Shown: in pieces, positions 46,335-54,024 of the stretch | Layout: the number at the start of each line of letters is the position of its first letter | Position numbering within the stretch: the first letter of the stretch is position 1 | NCBI RefSeq assembly: GCF_020097815.1 | Contig: NZ_CP083663.1 | Location: 1,612,001-1,676,000, forward strand | Length of the DNA: 64,000 nt | Reading direction: 5' to 3' | DNA from: Haloprofundus salinisoli | Lineage (GTDB): Archaea > Halobacteriota > Halobacteria > Halobacteriales > Haloferacaceae | Program-made: the position numbers and the translations under genes | Notes under the pieces: model-generated | What the model saw: only the letters and a program-made list of their open reading frames with translations | Told to the model about the DNA's origin: nothing | Database searches by the model: none

Positions 46335-47192
46335 CTACAGTTCCGCGACCAATGACTCTAGTTCCTCGCGCACCTCGTCGTCCACGGGTTGGTGCGGCGC
46401 GCGGGCGTAGCCGGCGGGCGCGCCGCGGGCGCGCATCGCCGCCTTCAGTCCGGGGACGCCGTGGACCGCCGTCACCGCGCGGTTCAACTCGACGAGACCG
46501 GCGTTCAGTTCGCGCGCCCCCTCGGTGTCGCCCTCGCGGTGGCGCTCGTATATCTCGGCGCAGGCCTCGGGCGCGACGTTCGCCAGACCCAAAATACCGC
46601 CGTCGGCACCCGCGTCGAGCGCGTGCGCGGCGACGCTGCCGGCACCGACGAAGAACTCGAACTCGTCGCCCGCCAGTCGACGGGTGCGGCCGAACGCTTC
46701 GAGGTTCCCGCTCGAATCTTTCATGCCCGCGACGTTCGGGTGGTCGGCCAGACGACCCGCGGCCTCCGGCGAGAGCGCGACGTTCGTGTACGGCGGGACG
46801 CTGTAGAGGTACACCGGAATCTCGGCGTCGTCGGCCACCTCGCGGTAGTGCGCCTCCAGCGCCGCCTCGTCGTGCGGGAAGTAAAACGGCGTGACGACGA
46901 GCGCGCCGTCGGCACCCGCGTCGGCGGCCAACTGCGTCTGTCGCTTCGTTTCGCGCAGGCCGGGATGGCCGGTGCCGGCGAGCACCGGCACGGAGGCCTC
47001 CCCGACGACGAGCTCGACCACGCGGGCGCGCTCTTCGGCGCTCATCAGTTCGGCTTCGCTGTTCGACCCGCAGGGGACCAGAAAGTCGACGCCGCGGGCT
47101 TCGACCCAGCCGACGAGTTCTCTGAGCGATTCCTCGTCGAGGTCGCCGTCTTCGGTGAACGGGGTCGCAAGCGGCGGTCCGATTCCTTCCAT
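46335..47192 (-). CDS. DapA-family class I aldolase
   Basis: A 285-residue TIM-barrel protein of the dihydrodipicolinate synthase / N-acetylneuraminate lyase / KDG aldolase family. Features are PPLATPFTEDGDLD at the start, VPCGSNSEAELMS, VVTPFYFPHD, LYSVPPYTNVALSP (catalytic Tyr) and AGMKDSSGN (Schiff-base Lys about 160). The substrate is not set by sequence: lysine synthesis or a sugar-acid aldolase are both possible. A TATA-like ACAATTT 20-30 bases upstream suggests a leaderless transcript. Confidence 0.9.
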   Translation of the reverse strand: MEGIGPPLATPFTEDGDLDEESLRELVGWVEARGVDFLVPCGSNSEAELMSAEERARVVELVVGEASVPVLAGTGHPGLRETKRQTQLAADAGADGALVVTPFYFPHDEAALEAHYREVADDAEIPVYLYSVPPYTNVALSPEAAGRLADHPNVAGMKDSSGNLEAFGRTRRLAGDEFEFFVGAGSVAAHALDAGADGGILGLANVAPEACAEIYERHREGDTEGARELNAGLVELNRAVTAVHGVPGLKAAMRARGAPAGYARAPHQPVDDEVREELESLVAEL

Positions 47193-47521
47193 AGCGACCG
47201 GTCACGCGCGGCGAAATTGTAGCTTTGGGTCGGGGTCGCACGGTCCGCTTTCTCGGCCGTCGCGCAGAGAACGCCTCAGGGAGACGAAACGTCCGAATCC
47301 GGCGTCGTACGACAGTCGCACGCCCGTCTGACGCGGGTTTAAGTCGGTCCACAGGCACCGTTCATCCGGGCGCGTAGACGGCATCTGTTCCCATCCTCCC
47401 ACCCGTTCGCGCCCGGATGCACGCCGAACCCCACCCGACTGCATCCGAGTTCGCTCCGGACGGTCGTCCCCCGCGGCCGACTCCGGGCGAACGTACCGCG
47501 TTTTCGCCGTCGCGACTCGAC
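47193..47521. other. Intergenic region with candidate structured RNA
   Basis: 329 bases without a protein gene. The aldolase promoter is at the left end. The centre carries a TATA-like box on plus and three segments that can pair in two exclusive ways (47338-47447). The rest shows nothing notable. Confidence 0.65.
47338..47447 (+). ncRNA. Candidate small RNA with alternative hairpins
   Basis: TTTAAG (47338-47343) is TATA-like. CATCCGGGCGCG (47363-47374) is perfectly complementary to CGCGCCCGGATG (47408-47419), a 12-base stem with a 33-base pyrimidine-rich loop. CGGATGCA (47414-47421) is perfectly complementary to TGCATCCG (47440-47447). The two stems share bases 47414-47419 and exclude each other. 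Direction is inferred from the TATA box; the function is unknown. Confidence 0.4.
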
Positions 47522-48196
47522 TCAGGCGCTCTCGACAGCCGCGTCTCCGAGTAGATGTCTGCGAACGTCTTCGAGCGACTCCTGTTCGACGATGAGCGCG
47601 ACTCTGTCGCCTGCTTCGACGGTCGTCTGCGGTAACGGAATCGTCATCGCCTCCCGGTCGTTGCCGTGAGCGTAGATGCGGGCGGTCGACGGCAGGTCGA
47701 TCTCGCTGGCGCGCTTGCCGACGACCGGCGAGCCGTCGGGGATAGTGACCGCCGACAGCTGGAGGTTCTCGGTGAGTTCGCCGATGGCGTTGAAGTTCCC
47801 ACCCAGGAGGGCGGTCTTCGCGCCCGCCGCGCCGAGTCGTTCGGGGTAGATTATCTCGTCGACGTCGTCGGCGTACTCCTTGTAGATCTCCTCGCGGTAG
47901 TCGGCGTCGATGCGGAGGACGGTCCGGCAGCCGTGTTCTTTGGCGATCATGCAGACCGCGTAGTTCGTGTTCAGATCGCCCGTGATGGCGCCGACGGCGA
48001 CGACATCGTCCAGTCCGGCGCGCTCCAAGACGGCCTCGTTGCTGCCGTCGCCTTCGATGACCTCGAATCCGGATTTTCGGGCGCGCTCGACTTTCTCCCG
48101 GTTGTTCTCGACCAGTACGACCTCGTGGCCCTCCTCCTTGAGGATGCGCGAGGTTCGAGAGCCGACCCGGCCGTACCCAACGATAACGAATCGCAT
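47522..48196 (-). CDS. trkA: TrkA family potassium channel/transporter regulator
   Basis: A 224-residue protein with a TrkA-N (RCK) Rossmann domain (MRFVIVGYGRVGSRTSRIL; second motif VVLVENN, Asp/Glu for NAD) and a C-terminal TrkA-C domain (VVGKRASEIDLPSTARIY, PQTTVEAGDRVALIV). It would gate a K+ transporter or channel. No transporter subunit is adjacent; the membrane protein upstream is unrelated in sequence. Confidence 0.92.
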   Translation of the reverse strand: MRFVIVGYGRVGSRTSRILKEEGHEVVLVENNREKVERARKSGFEVIEGDGSNEAVLERAGLDDVVAVGAITGDLNTNYAVCMIAKEHGCRTVLRIDADYREEIYKEYADDVDEIIYPERLGAAGAKTALLGGNFNAIGELTENLQLSAVTIPDGSPVVGKRASEIDLPSTARIYAHGNDREAMTIPLPQTTVEAGDRVALIVEQESLEDVRRHLLGDAAVESA

Positions 48197-48289
48197 GAGT
48201 CAGTATACCGTGCTCCGCCTCAAAAAGCTACGTCCCGTCCGGGACTCGTCGTGGTGTCGATGCCTCCTCACCGTCAGTGTCTCGTCGGC

Positions 48290-48922
48290 TCACCGTCCGC
48301 GCCTCCGTTCGAGGCGTCCCACGAGCGATTCGACCGTCGCCGAGAGTCGCTGCGTGCCGAACAGCGCGACGAGCACCGCTCCGACGGCGTCGAAGACGAG
48401 GTCCATCAGCGTGTCTTCGAGGCTGTACTGGATGAGGACCGCCTGGATGCCCAGCAGGTCGGTGACCACGCGCATGCTGAACTCCAGCACCTCCCAGAAC
48501 ACGCCGAACGCGAGTGTCACGACGAGAATGAACACGGAGAGAAACCGCGGCGGGAAGAACACCGCACGGGTGTGCTCGTCGAGTGCGCGCGTGGTCGCGT
48601 AACCGACACCGGCGACGACCGTCGCAGACAGCGTGTGCGTGAGGTTGTCCCACCACGGTATCGCGGTATAGAGTCCGAGCATCCCGAGCGAGTGCAGCGA
48701 GACGGCGAGCGTCACCCAGAGCGTGACGCCCGCACCGAGGTTGATGTCGGTGTCGCGTTCCAAGAGCGCCGGCAGAAACGTCACTGAGAGCGCTATCGCC
48801 GCGTTGGCGACGACGCTGAGGTTGCGCTGGAGGAGGCCGACGACCAGCGCCGCTCCGATGACGAGTTGGAGACCGCGACTGAGTCGCCGTTGCCGACGCG
48901 CCGACAGGGAAAACAGCGTCAT
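48290..48922 (-). CDS. YjdF/DUF2238-like membrane protein
   Basis: A 210-residue protein with five to six hydrophobic helices. The motif IPWWDNLTHTLSATVVAGVGY and the later FGVFWEVLEFSMR and YSLEDTLMDLVFDAVGA carry the acidic and His residues typical of the YjdF-like family. Function unknown. It lies 93 bases before trkA on the same strand. Confidence 0.78.
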   Translation of the reverse strand: MTLFSLSARRQRRLSRGLQLVIGAALVVGLLQRNLSVVANAAIALSVTFLPALLERDTDINLGAGVTLWVTLAVSLHSLGMLGLYTAIPWWDNLTHTLSATVVAGVGYATTRALDEHTRAVFFPPRFLSVFILVVTLAFGVFWEVLEFSMRVVTDLLGIQAVLIQYSLEDTLMDLVFDAVGAVLVALFGTQRLSATVESLVGRLERRRGR

Positions 48923-49012
48923 CGTGCTGTGTCTTCGGCGTCCGCGCTAAACGTTGTTCCGGCGACGTAGTGAGCACGACTTCAGAGAGCAGCCGACGTT
49001 TTTCGGTTTTCG

Positions 49013-49078
49013 CACGTGCCGTGCTCCCACATGTGCTGTGCTCCCACACGTGCCGTGCTCTACACGTGTCGTGCGTGC
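49013..49078. repeat. Four-copy tandem repeat centred on CACGTG
   Basis: CACGTGCCGTGCTCCCA (49013), CATGTGCTGTGCTCCCA (49030), CACGTGCCGTGCTCTA (49047) and CACGTGTCGTGCGTGC (49063) follow one another with a 16-17-base period. The array lies between two divergent membrane-protein genes. Confidence 0.8.
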
Positions 49079-49135
49079 GCTGCGTTTCCACGGTGCCCGA
49101 CACGGTTTTTGCCTCATATGCCATATTCGGGGTCG

Positions 49136-49738
49136 ATGATGGCCACCACGCACGCCCTGATAGGGGTCGTGCTCGCGCTCGTCGTCGCCCCCGACGGCGG
49201 CCTCCTCCCGGTTGCGGCCGCCGGTCTCGGCGGACTGTTTCCCGACTTCGACCTCTACGCCGGACACCGAAAGACGCTACATTTCCCCGTCTACTTCCCG
49301 CTCGCCGCGTTCTTCGCCGCGGGTGTCGCCGCGCTCGTCGCCTCGCCGATAGCGCTCGCCGTCGCCCTCTTTCTGGCGGCGGCGGCGATCCACTCCGTGA
49401 TGGACATCGTCGGCGGCGGCCTCGAACTCAAGCCGTGGGAAGCGACCTCCGACCGGGCGGTGTACAACCACTTCAGCGGTCGATGGATCGCGCCCAAGCG
49501 GTGGATTCGCTACGACGGCGCGCCCGAGGATTTCCTCCTCGGGGCCGCCTTCGGTGTGCCCGCGTTGCTCGTCCTCGCGGGCCCCGAACAGACCGTCGTC
49601 GGCGTCGCCCTCGCCATCTCGGCGGTGTACACGCTCTTGCGCAAGACGCTCGTACCCATGGCCGAACACCTCGTTGACGTGCTACCCGCCGAACTGCTCG
49701 CGTACGTCCCCGAGCGCTTCGTCGAAGACTTTCGGTAG
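49136..49738 (+). CDS. YdjM-like membrane-bound metal-dependent hydrolase (DUF457)
   Basis: A membrane protein of about 200 residues. It has the family N terminus MATTHALIGVVLAL with a His, GGLFPDFDLYAGHRKTLHFP (Asp/His cluster in a PDFD...HR..H pattern) and IHSVMDIVGGGLEL (His/Asp). Known relatives include an LPS or membrane-stress-linked hydrolase, but the substrate is unknown. The first of two tandem ATGs (49136, 49139) is used. The CACGTG repeat lies just upstream. Confidence 0.82.
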   Translation: MMATTHALIGVVLALVVAPDGGLLPVAAAGLGGLFPDFDLYAGHRKTLHFPVYFPLAAFFAAGVAALVASPIALAVALFLAAAAIHSVMDIVGGGLELKPWEATSDRAVYNHFSGRWIAPKRWIRYDGAPEDFLLGAAFGVPALLVLAGPEQTVVGVALAISAVYTLLRKTLVPMAEHLVDVLPAELLAYVPERFVEDFR

Positions 49739-49785
49739 GCGGCCGCTCGGCGACGAAACGTCTCACAGAAGTGGAATCGACAGTA

Positions 49786-49857
49786 AGCCTAGGCCGGGAT
49801 TTGAACCCGGGCTCTCGTCCTTACCAAGGACGCGCTTTACCGCTAAGCTACCCAGGC
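49786..49857 (-). tRNA. tRNA-Thr (GGT)
   Basis: A 72-base cloverleaf on minus. The acceptor stem is GCCTGGG/CCTAGGC with one G-U pair. The anticodon arm CGTCC-TTGGTAA-GGACG gives anticodon GGT, and the T arm is CCGGG-TTCAAAT-CCCGG. No CCA is encoded. Confidence 0.95.
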
Positions 49858-49912
49858 GCCTACTGCGCAATCAGTCGTTTGCCCGATTCGTCTTTAGGCG
49901 TTTCGATTCGGG

Positions 49913-50629
49913 TCAGCTATCGGTAGGCGATGGCACGGGATCGTCGCCACCGGCCGCCAGTCGCTCGGCCGCCGCATCGGGAAGCGTCGCCGGTGCGGGG
50001 GGAAACGACGTCCCGTATTCGGCGGCGAGGTCGGCGGCGTACGCCGAGAGCGACTCCGGTATCGCCTGTCCGACGGCCGTCGCGCCGGCGAGCACCGCGA
50101 GGTCGAGCACGTCTGCTTCCAGTCGCCGGTTGAAGGATTCGACGTCACGGTCGGGCTCGCCGTCGATGGCGGCGCTCGAAGTCGGTCGACGGCCGAGCGT
50201 CTGGTCGCGGCCGAACGTCCGGACGGTGTCGACGGCGCGCGTCGCCGCCTCGGTCCGCGCGAGGACGAAGAAGCCGCGAGCGACGAGCACGTCGGCCGCG
50301 AGGACGAGCATGTCCGCCTCGATACCCGCGATGAGACCGTCGGTGCCGTTCTGTCGTTCCGAGGCGTCGTCGGCCCACGGTTCCTCGCGGGCGAGGTCAC
50401 GGGTGAGACGGAGGCCTTCGTAGATCAGTTGGACGCCGGCGGCGCGTTCGGCGAGCGCCTCGGCGTCCACGTCGGGGTCGAGCGCCCGTGCGCTCACCAG
50501 TGCGAGCGCCCCCGGCAGCATCGACGCGTCCGCGAGGCGCGCATCTAACGCGTCTAACAGTTGCGGAGGGTCGATATCCGAAAGCGCTTCGCGCGCGGCA
50601 TCGCGGGTCCGCACGGCGTCGTCCATCAA
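49913..50629 (-). CDS. DUF7114-like all-alpha protein, possible degenerate prenyl synthase
   Basis: A 238-residue all-helical protein. The order of helices (AAGVQLIYEGLRLTRDLA, then GIEADMLVLAADVLVARGFF) recalls trans-prenyltransferases, where the first helix would carry DDxxD and the second the A.L.GD.L motif. The Asp-rich motifs are absent. Function unknown; the DUF name and the fold comparison are from memory. Confidence 0.65.
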   Translation of the reverse strand: MMDDAVRTRDAAREALSDIDPPQLLDALDARLADASMLPGALALVSARALDPDVDAEALAERAAGVQLIYEGLRLTRDLAREEPWADDASERQNGTDGLIAGIEADMLVLAADVLVARGFFVLARTEAATRAVDTVRTFGRDQTLGRRPTSSAAIDGEPDRDVESFNRRLEADVLDLAVLAGATAVGQAIPESLSAYAADLAAEYGTSFPPAPATLPDAAAERLAAGGDDPVPSPTDS

Positions 50630-50685
50630 CGGACGGTAACGACGGGAAAGGCAAAGACCTTTGGAAACTCCCCCGCAGCCCCGGT

Positions 50686-51387
50686 ATGGTTCGCTTCACC
50701 GACCGCGAACGCCTCCGCGTGGTCACCCTCGATCGACCCGAACGGCGCAACGCGCTCCGCCCTGAGGACTTGGACGCGCTGGAGGCCGCGGTCACTGGTG
50801 CCGACGCCGCCGGCGTGCCGGTTGTCTACCTCCACGGCGAGGGACCGGCGTTCTGCGCCGGGGCGGATTTGGACGTAGTCACCTCACTCTCGGACCCCGA
50901 AGCGTTCGCCCGCCACGGTCAGCGCGTCGCAAACGCCATCGAAGCCGCCGATTCCGTCGTCGTCGCTGGTATCGACGGCGCGGCCCGCGGCGGAGGTGTC
51001 GAACTCGCGTTAGCCTGCGACCTCCGTCTAGCGACGCCCGAGGCGACGTTCGCCGAACCCGGCGTCCGGTTCGGCCTGTTCGGCGCGTGGGGCGGCACGG
51101 TCCGCCTCCCGCGCGTCATGCGCGAGGGCGACGCGCTCGACTTCGCACTCTCGGGGCGCACGATCGACGCCGAGGAGGCACTGCAGACCGGGTTGGTCTC
51201 CCGAATCGAGGAGAATCCGATGGGGGTCGCTGAGCGCCTCGCCGCCAACGAAGCGGACGCGCTGGCGGTGGTGAAAGCGCGGATGCGAGACCGGCGGGAG
51301 AGAGAAGCACAGGAGGCCGCAGAAGCGGAGGCGTTCGGCGACCTCGTGCGGGCGCACGCCGCCGACATCGCGGCGGATAGAGAGTAG
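50686..51387 (+). CDS. Enoyl-CoA hydratase/isomerase family protein
   Basis: A 233-residue crotonase-fold protein. It has VVTLDRPERRNALRPEDLD, the oxyanion-hole stretch HGEGPAFCAGADLDVV, and IDGAARGGGVELALACDLRLA with ATFAEPGVRFGLFGAWGGTVRLPR, where the catalytic Glu is expected. It could act in beta-oxidation. The ATG at 50686 gives the family N terminus. Convergent with nadE, with two bases between the two stops. Confidence 0.9.
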   Translation: MVRFTDRERLRVVTLDRPERRNALRPEDLDALEAAVTGADAAGVPVVYLHGEGPAFCAGADLDVVTSLSDPEAFARHGQRVANAIEAADSVVVAGIDGAARGGGVELALACDLRLATPEATFAEPGVRFGLFGAWGGTVRLPRVMREGDALDFALSGRTIDAEEALQTGLVSRIEENPMGVAERLAANEADALAVVKARMRDRREREAQEAAEAEAFGDLVRAHAADIAADRE

Positions 51388-51389
51388 TA

Positions 51390-52223
51390 CTACAACTGGA
51401 GCGCGTCGGGTGCGGGCGGCATCGACCGCTTGTGGGCGCTCTGGACGACCAACTGTTCGACCCGTTCTATCTGTGCTTCGGTCACGCCGAGATGCCGCGC
51501 GGTCGCCGCCGTCGACAGCGGGCCGTCGACGTGCAGCGCGAGAATCGCGTCGAGCGTGTCGTAGGTAACGCCCATCTCATCTTCGTCCGTCTGTTCGAGC
51601 CACATTTCCGCGGAGGGCGTCTTCATCACGAGGTCCTCGGGGACGCCGACGTGGGCGGCGAGTTGGCGAACTTGCTGTTTGTACAGGTTGCCGATGGGGT
51701 TGCAGTCGACGGCCTGGTCGCCGTACTTCGTGAAGTAGCCCGTCATCGCCTCGCTGCGGTTGCCCGTGCCGAGGACGATGCGGCTCTCGTGGTTAGCGAC
51801 GAAGTAGCCCAGCACGCCGCGGGTGCGGACGTAGACGTTACCGGCGGCCATCCGGTCGTCGGCCGCCTCGGGGAAAGCGTCGAAGAACCGCTCGGCGATG
51901 GGCTGTATCTCGACGACGTCGTACGGGATTCCGAGCATCTGTGCGACCCGTTCGGCGTCGCTCATGTTCTCCTCGGTGTTCACCGAACTCGGCATCACGA
52001 GGCCGTGAAGCCCCTCCTCGCCGAGCGCCTCGACGGCGAGGTGGGCGGTCAACGTGCTGTCGATACCCCCCGAGAGACCGAGCACCGCGCCCTCCGCGCC
52101 GGCGTCGTCGACGACGCTCCGGATGAACGCGACGATGTGTTCGCGCGTCGCTTCGAGTTCGGACTCCGAGAGCCGGAGGTCCAGCGGTGCAGTGTCGTCG
52201 AGAATCGGCGTCTCGCTACTCAT
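51390..52223 (-). CDS. nadE: NAD+ synthase (NH3-dependent)
   Basis: A 277-residue ATP pyrophosphatase that amidates deamido-NAD+, the last step of NAD synthesis. The P-loop LGLSGGIDSTLTAHLA is near residue 50. Others are GLVMPSS, VLGTGNRSEAMTGYFTKYGDQAVD and MKTPSAEMWLEQTDEDEMG. It lacks a glutaminase domain, so ammonia is the donor. Confidence 0.95.
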   Translation of the reverse strand: MSSETPILDDTAPLDLRLSESELEATREHIVAFIRSVVDDAGAEGAVLGLSGGIDSTLTAHLAVEALGEEGLHGLVMPSSVNTEENMSDAERVAQMLGIPYDVVEIQPIAERFFDAFPEAADDRMAAGNVYVRTRGVLGYFVANHESRIVLGTGNRSEAMTGYFTKYGDQAVDCNPIGNLYKQQVRQLAAHVGVPEDLVMKTPSAEMWLEQTDEDEMGVTYDTLDAILALHVDGPLSTAATARHLGVTEAQIERVEQLVVQSAHKRSMPPAPDALQL

Positions 52224-52353
52224 CGACTACTCGTAGACGCGTCGGTGACTAATAGGCATCTCTTCGCGGAATTTGCTGGACGCGCGTCCAGTTCCGCGAA
52301 ACGCTATCTTGAAGTGTTCCCGTCCGGTATTTTTGGTGCACGCGACGCAGTGA

Positions 52354-52424
52354 GCGCCGATGGTCCAATGGTAGGACAGTGGCTTCCCAAGCCACCGGTC
52401 CGGGTTCGATTCCCGGTCGGCGCA
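52354..52424 (+). tRNA. tRNA-Gly (CCC)
   Basis: A 71-base cloverleaf. The acceptor stem is GCGCCGA/TCGGCGC, the anticodon arm GTGGC-TTCCCAA-GCCAC gives CCC, and the T arm is CCGGG-TTCGATT-CCCGG. The discriminator is A and no CCA is encoded. Its last 22 bases are repeated downstream, marking it as an integration target. Confidence 0.95.
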
Positions 52425-52524
52425 TAACCGCTGTGAGCGCACGCGAATAGCGTGTTTTTGCGACGGGAATCCGAACCCTGCTAGTCGAAGCGTTCGAGCG
52501 CAGCGAGAACGACCGTCTGGCTTC

Positions 52525-52546
52525 GGTTCGATTCCCGGTCGGCGCA
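52525..52546 (+). repeat. Att-like copy of the tRNA-Gly 3' end
   Basis: GGTTCGATTCCCGGTCGGCGCA, the last 22 bases of the tRNA-Gly gene (52403-52424), recurs exactly here, 100 bases after the tRNA end. It lacks the 5' half of a tRNA. This is the pattern of an attachment-site repeat left by an integrated element. Confidence 0.8.
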
Positions 52547-52597
52547 CTTCATCTGGTCGTTTACCGACCGTCGTTCACCTCGCTTCACTCGGTGAAC

Positions 52598-52611
52598 TCC
52601 CGGTCGGCGCA
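52598..52611 (+). repeat. Second partial copy of the tRNA-Gly 3' end
   Basis: The last 14 bases of the tRNA (TCCCGGTCGGCGCA) occur a third time. TTCACC (52574-52579) and GGTGAA (52591-52596) form an inverted repeat just before it. This suggests repeated integration or excision at the same site. Confidence 0.7.
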
Positions 52612-52720
52612 GTTTTGTCGAACACCGTCGCCATCTCGGTGGAGAGTCCGTCTACCGCGGGGTCCTGGTCGCGGGACTCGGTCATCCGCTCGTCCGTGCG
52701 CTTCGACGCGTTCCGCGCCG

Positions 52721-53455
52721 CTATTCGAACCACGGCGCGTCGTCCGTCTCTCGCTCGCCATTGTCCACCAGTGCCCGAAGTTCCGCCGTCGCCGCCTCGT
52801 CGTACCAGAAGCGCCGCCGCCACCACGGCCCTTTCCCGGAGTCGTTCGACAGTTCCGTGACGAGTCGGTTCGCCGTCGCGCCCGCCTCGCGCGAACTCAG
52901 CGGGACGACGCGCTCGAACAATCCCGACCCCTCGCCGCCTTCGACGAGCACCTTCGCGTCGAAGGGGTCGCGCTTGACGTGGGCGTTCTCGGCGAATCGT
53001 TCGCGGTCGGCCGGCGAGAGCTCGTGGTACTGTTCGCCGGTCACCGCCCTGCGAACGCGGAACTCGCCGATGAGGTAGGTACCCCAGTCGTCGCGGACGA
53101 CGCGGTTCGAGGCGGGTGAGTCGCCCTCCAGACTCAACGTCGCGTAGAAGAACAGCGAGTCGCCGGGCACTAACTTCGACAGCGGCCCGGCTTTGACGCC
53201 GTGTTCGTCGCCGTAAGTGTGTCGCGTCGAGCCGTGGACGCCCGAGAACGCCGGGTCGAGGTGGACCGGCGTGTCGTGCACCGACGCCGGCAGGTCGAAG
53301 CCGAACGAGAGGTCACCGTACGTCGGCACTGTCTCCGCCGTCTCTTCTCGTTCGGGAATCGGGACGTACTCGAACCGGCCATCGGGGTACACCGGCCCGC
53401 GAAACCCGGGTAGATTCGTGTTCGCGGCGACGTTGATGGCGATGCTTTGGGCCAC
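52721..53455 (-). CDS. Nmad3-like protein (nucleotide-modification-associated domain 3)
   Basis: A 244-residue soluble protein. Its pattern fits the Nmad3 domain, reported from comparative genomics as linked to modified DNA bases: a start with AINVAANTNLPGFRGPVYPDG, then LDPAFSGVHGSTRHTYGDEH, KLVPGDSLFFYATLSL and WGTYLIGEFRVRR. It lies 110 bases past the third tRNA-Gly copy, so it may be the remnant or the nearest host gene of an integrated element. The family call is from memory. Confidence 0.5.
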   Translation of the reverse strand: MAQSIAINVAANTNLPGFRGPVYPDGRFEYVPIPEREETAETVPTYGDLSFGFDLPASVHDTPVHLDPAFSGVHGSTRHTYGDEHGVKAGPLSKLVPGDSLFFYATLSLEGDSPASNRVVRDDWGTYLIGEFRVRRAVTGEQYHELSPADRERFAENAHVKRDPFDAKVLVEGGEGSGLFERVVPLSSREAGATANRLVTELSNDSGKGPWWRRRFWYDEAATAELRALVDNGERETDDAPWFE

Positions 53456-53497
53456 GCCGTCGCTACGGACTGCGGCGACAAATCGGCGGCGTTTCGC

Positions 53498-53830
53498 TCA
53501 CCCGAGTCGCTGCGCACAGCTCCGACAGAACGTGAACGTCGTGTCCGGTTCGTTCTCGACGCCGCAGTGCGGACAGACGCGCTCTGTCGTCGACTCGCGG
53601 AACGCCTCCGCCGTCGCCGTCGACATCGGCGGTCCGACGTTTACGGCTCCCGTTCGGTCGCGGACGATCTCACGCTCTGTGGGTTCGTCGCCCCCGCTGC
53701 CGCGTCGGGCACCGGCGCTGTCGGCCTCGGCGAACGCGCCGCCCTCGCCACCGAGATACCGGTAGACGAGCAGTTGGAGGACGACCAACCCGAGCACGTA
53801 CACGAGTATCCATCCCCACAGTGCACGCAT
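53498..53830 (-). CDS. Membrane-anchored zinc-ribbon protein
   Basis: A 110-residue protein. One N-terminal helix (LWGWILVYVLGLVVLQLLVY) anchors it. A flexible linker leads to a C-terminal zinc ribbon CPHCGVENEPDTTFTFCRSC. Such proteins are common in haloarchaea; role unknown. It lies 42 bases before the Nmad3-like gene on the same strand. Confidence 0.8.
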   Translation of the reverse strand: MRALWGWILVYVLGLVVLQLLVYRYLGGEGGAFAEADSAGARRGSGGDEPTEREIVRDRTGAVNVGPPMSTATAEAFRESTTERVCPHCGVENEPDTTFTFCRSCAQRLG

Positions 53831-53996
53831 ACTGTGTCATTTGTCATCATGGCACTTGTGTCTTCGGTTTACTTTATAAACAAACGCTGTCGACGGTGCG
53901 CCGTCGGTCGACTAGGATGGAGTCGAAAAGCCCGAACGAAGAGGTCAGAGGTGCGACGAGAGGGGCTGTCGGCCGAGACGAGTTCGTGCATCCGAA

Positions 53997-54024
53997 TCGG
54001 AGTCGAAGTCGGAGTCAGAGTCGG
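53997..54024. repeat. Short GGAGTC/GAGTCGG repeat
   Basis: CGGAGTC at 53998-54004, CGGAGTC at 54010-54016 and GAGTCGG at 54018-54024 lie just past the stop of the sugar dehydrogenase gene. On minus, another frame reads SDSD-like residues. Confidence 0.6.

Noticed and set aside
47202-47444. Minus-strand 80-codon frame across the candidate RNA region
   Set aside because: No recognisable protein pattern; it covers the structured element, and the aldolase promoter lies at its end.
52227-52547. Long open frame (106 codons) antisense to tRNA-Gly and its 3'-end copies
   Set aside because: It reads through the tRNA and repeat region (RESNPDRW and GIEPKPDGRSR are translations of tRNA sequence). It is a common false ORF.
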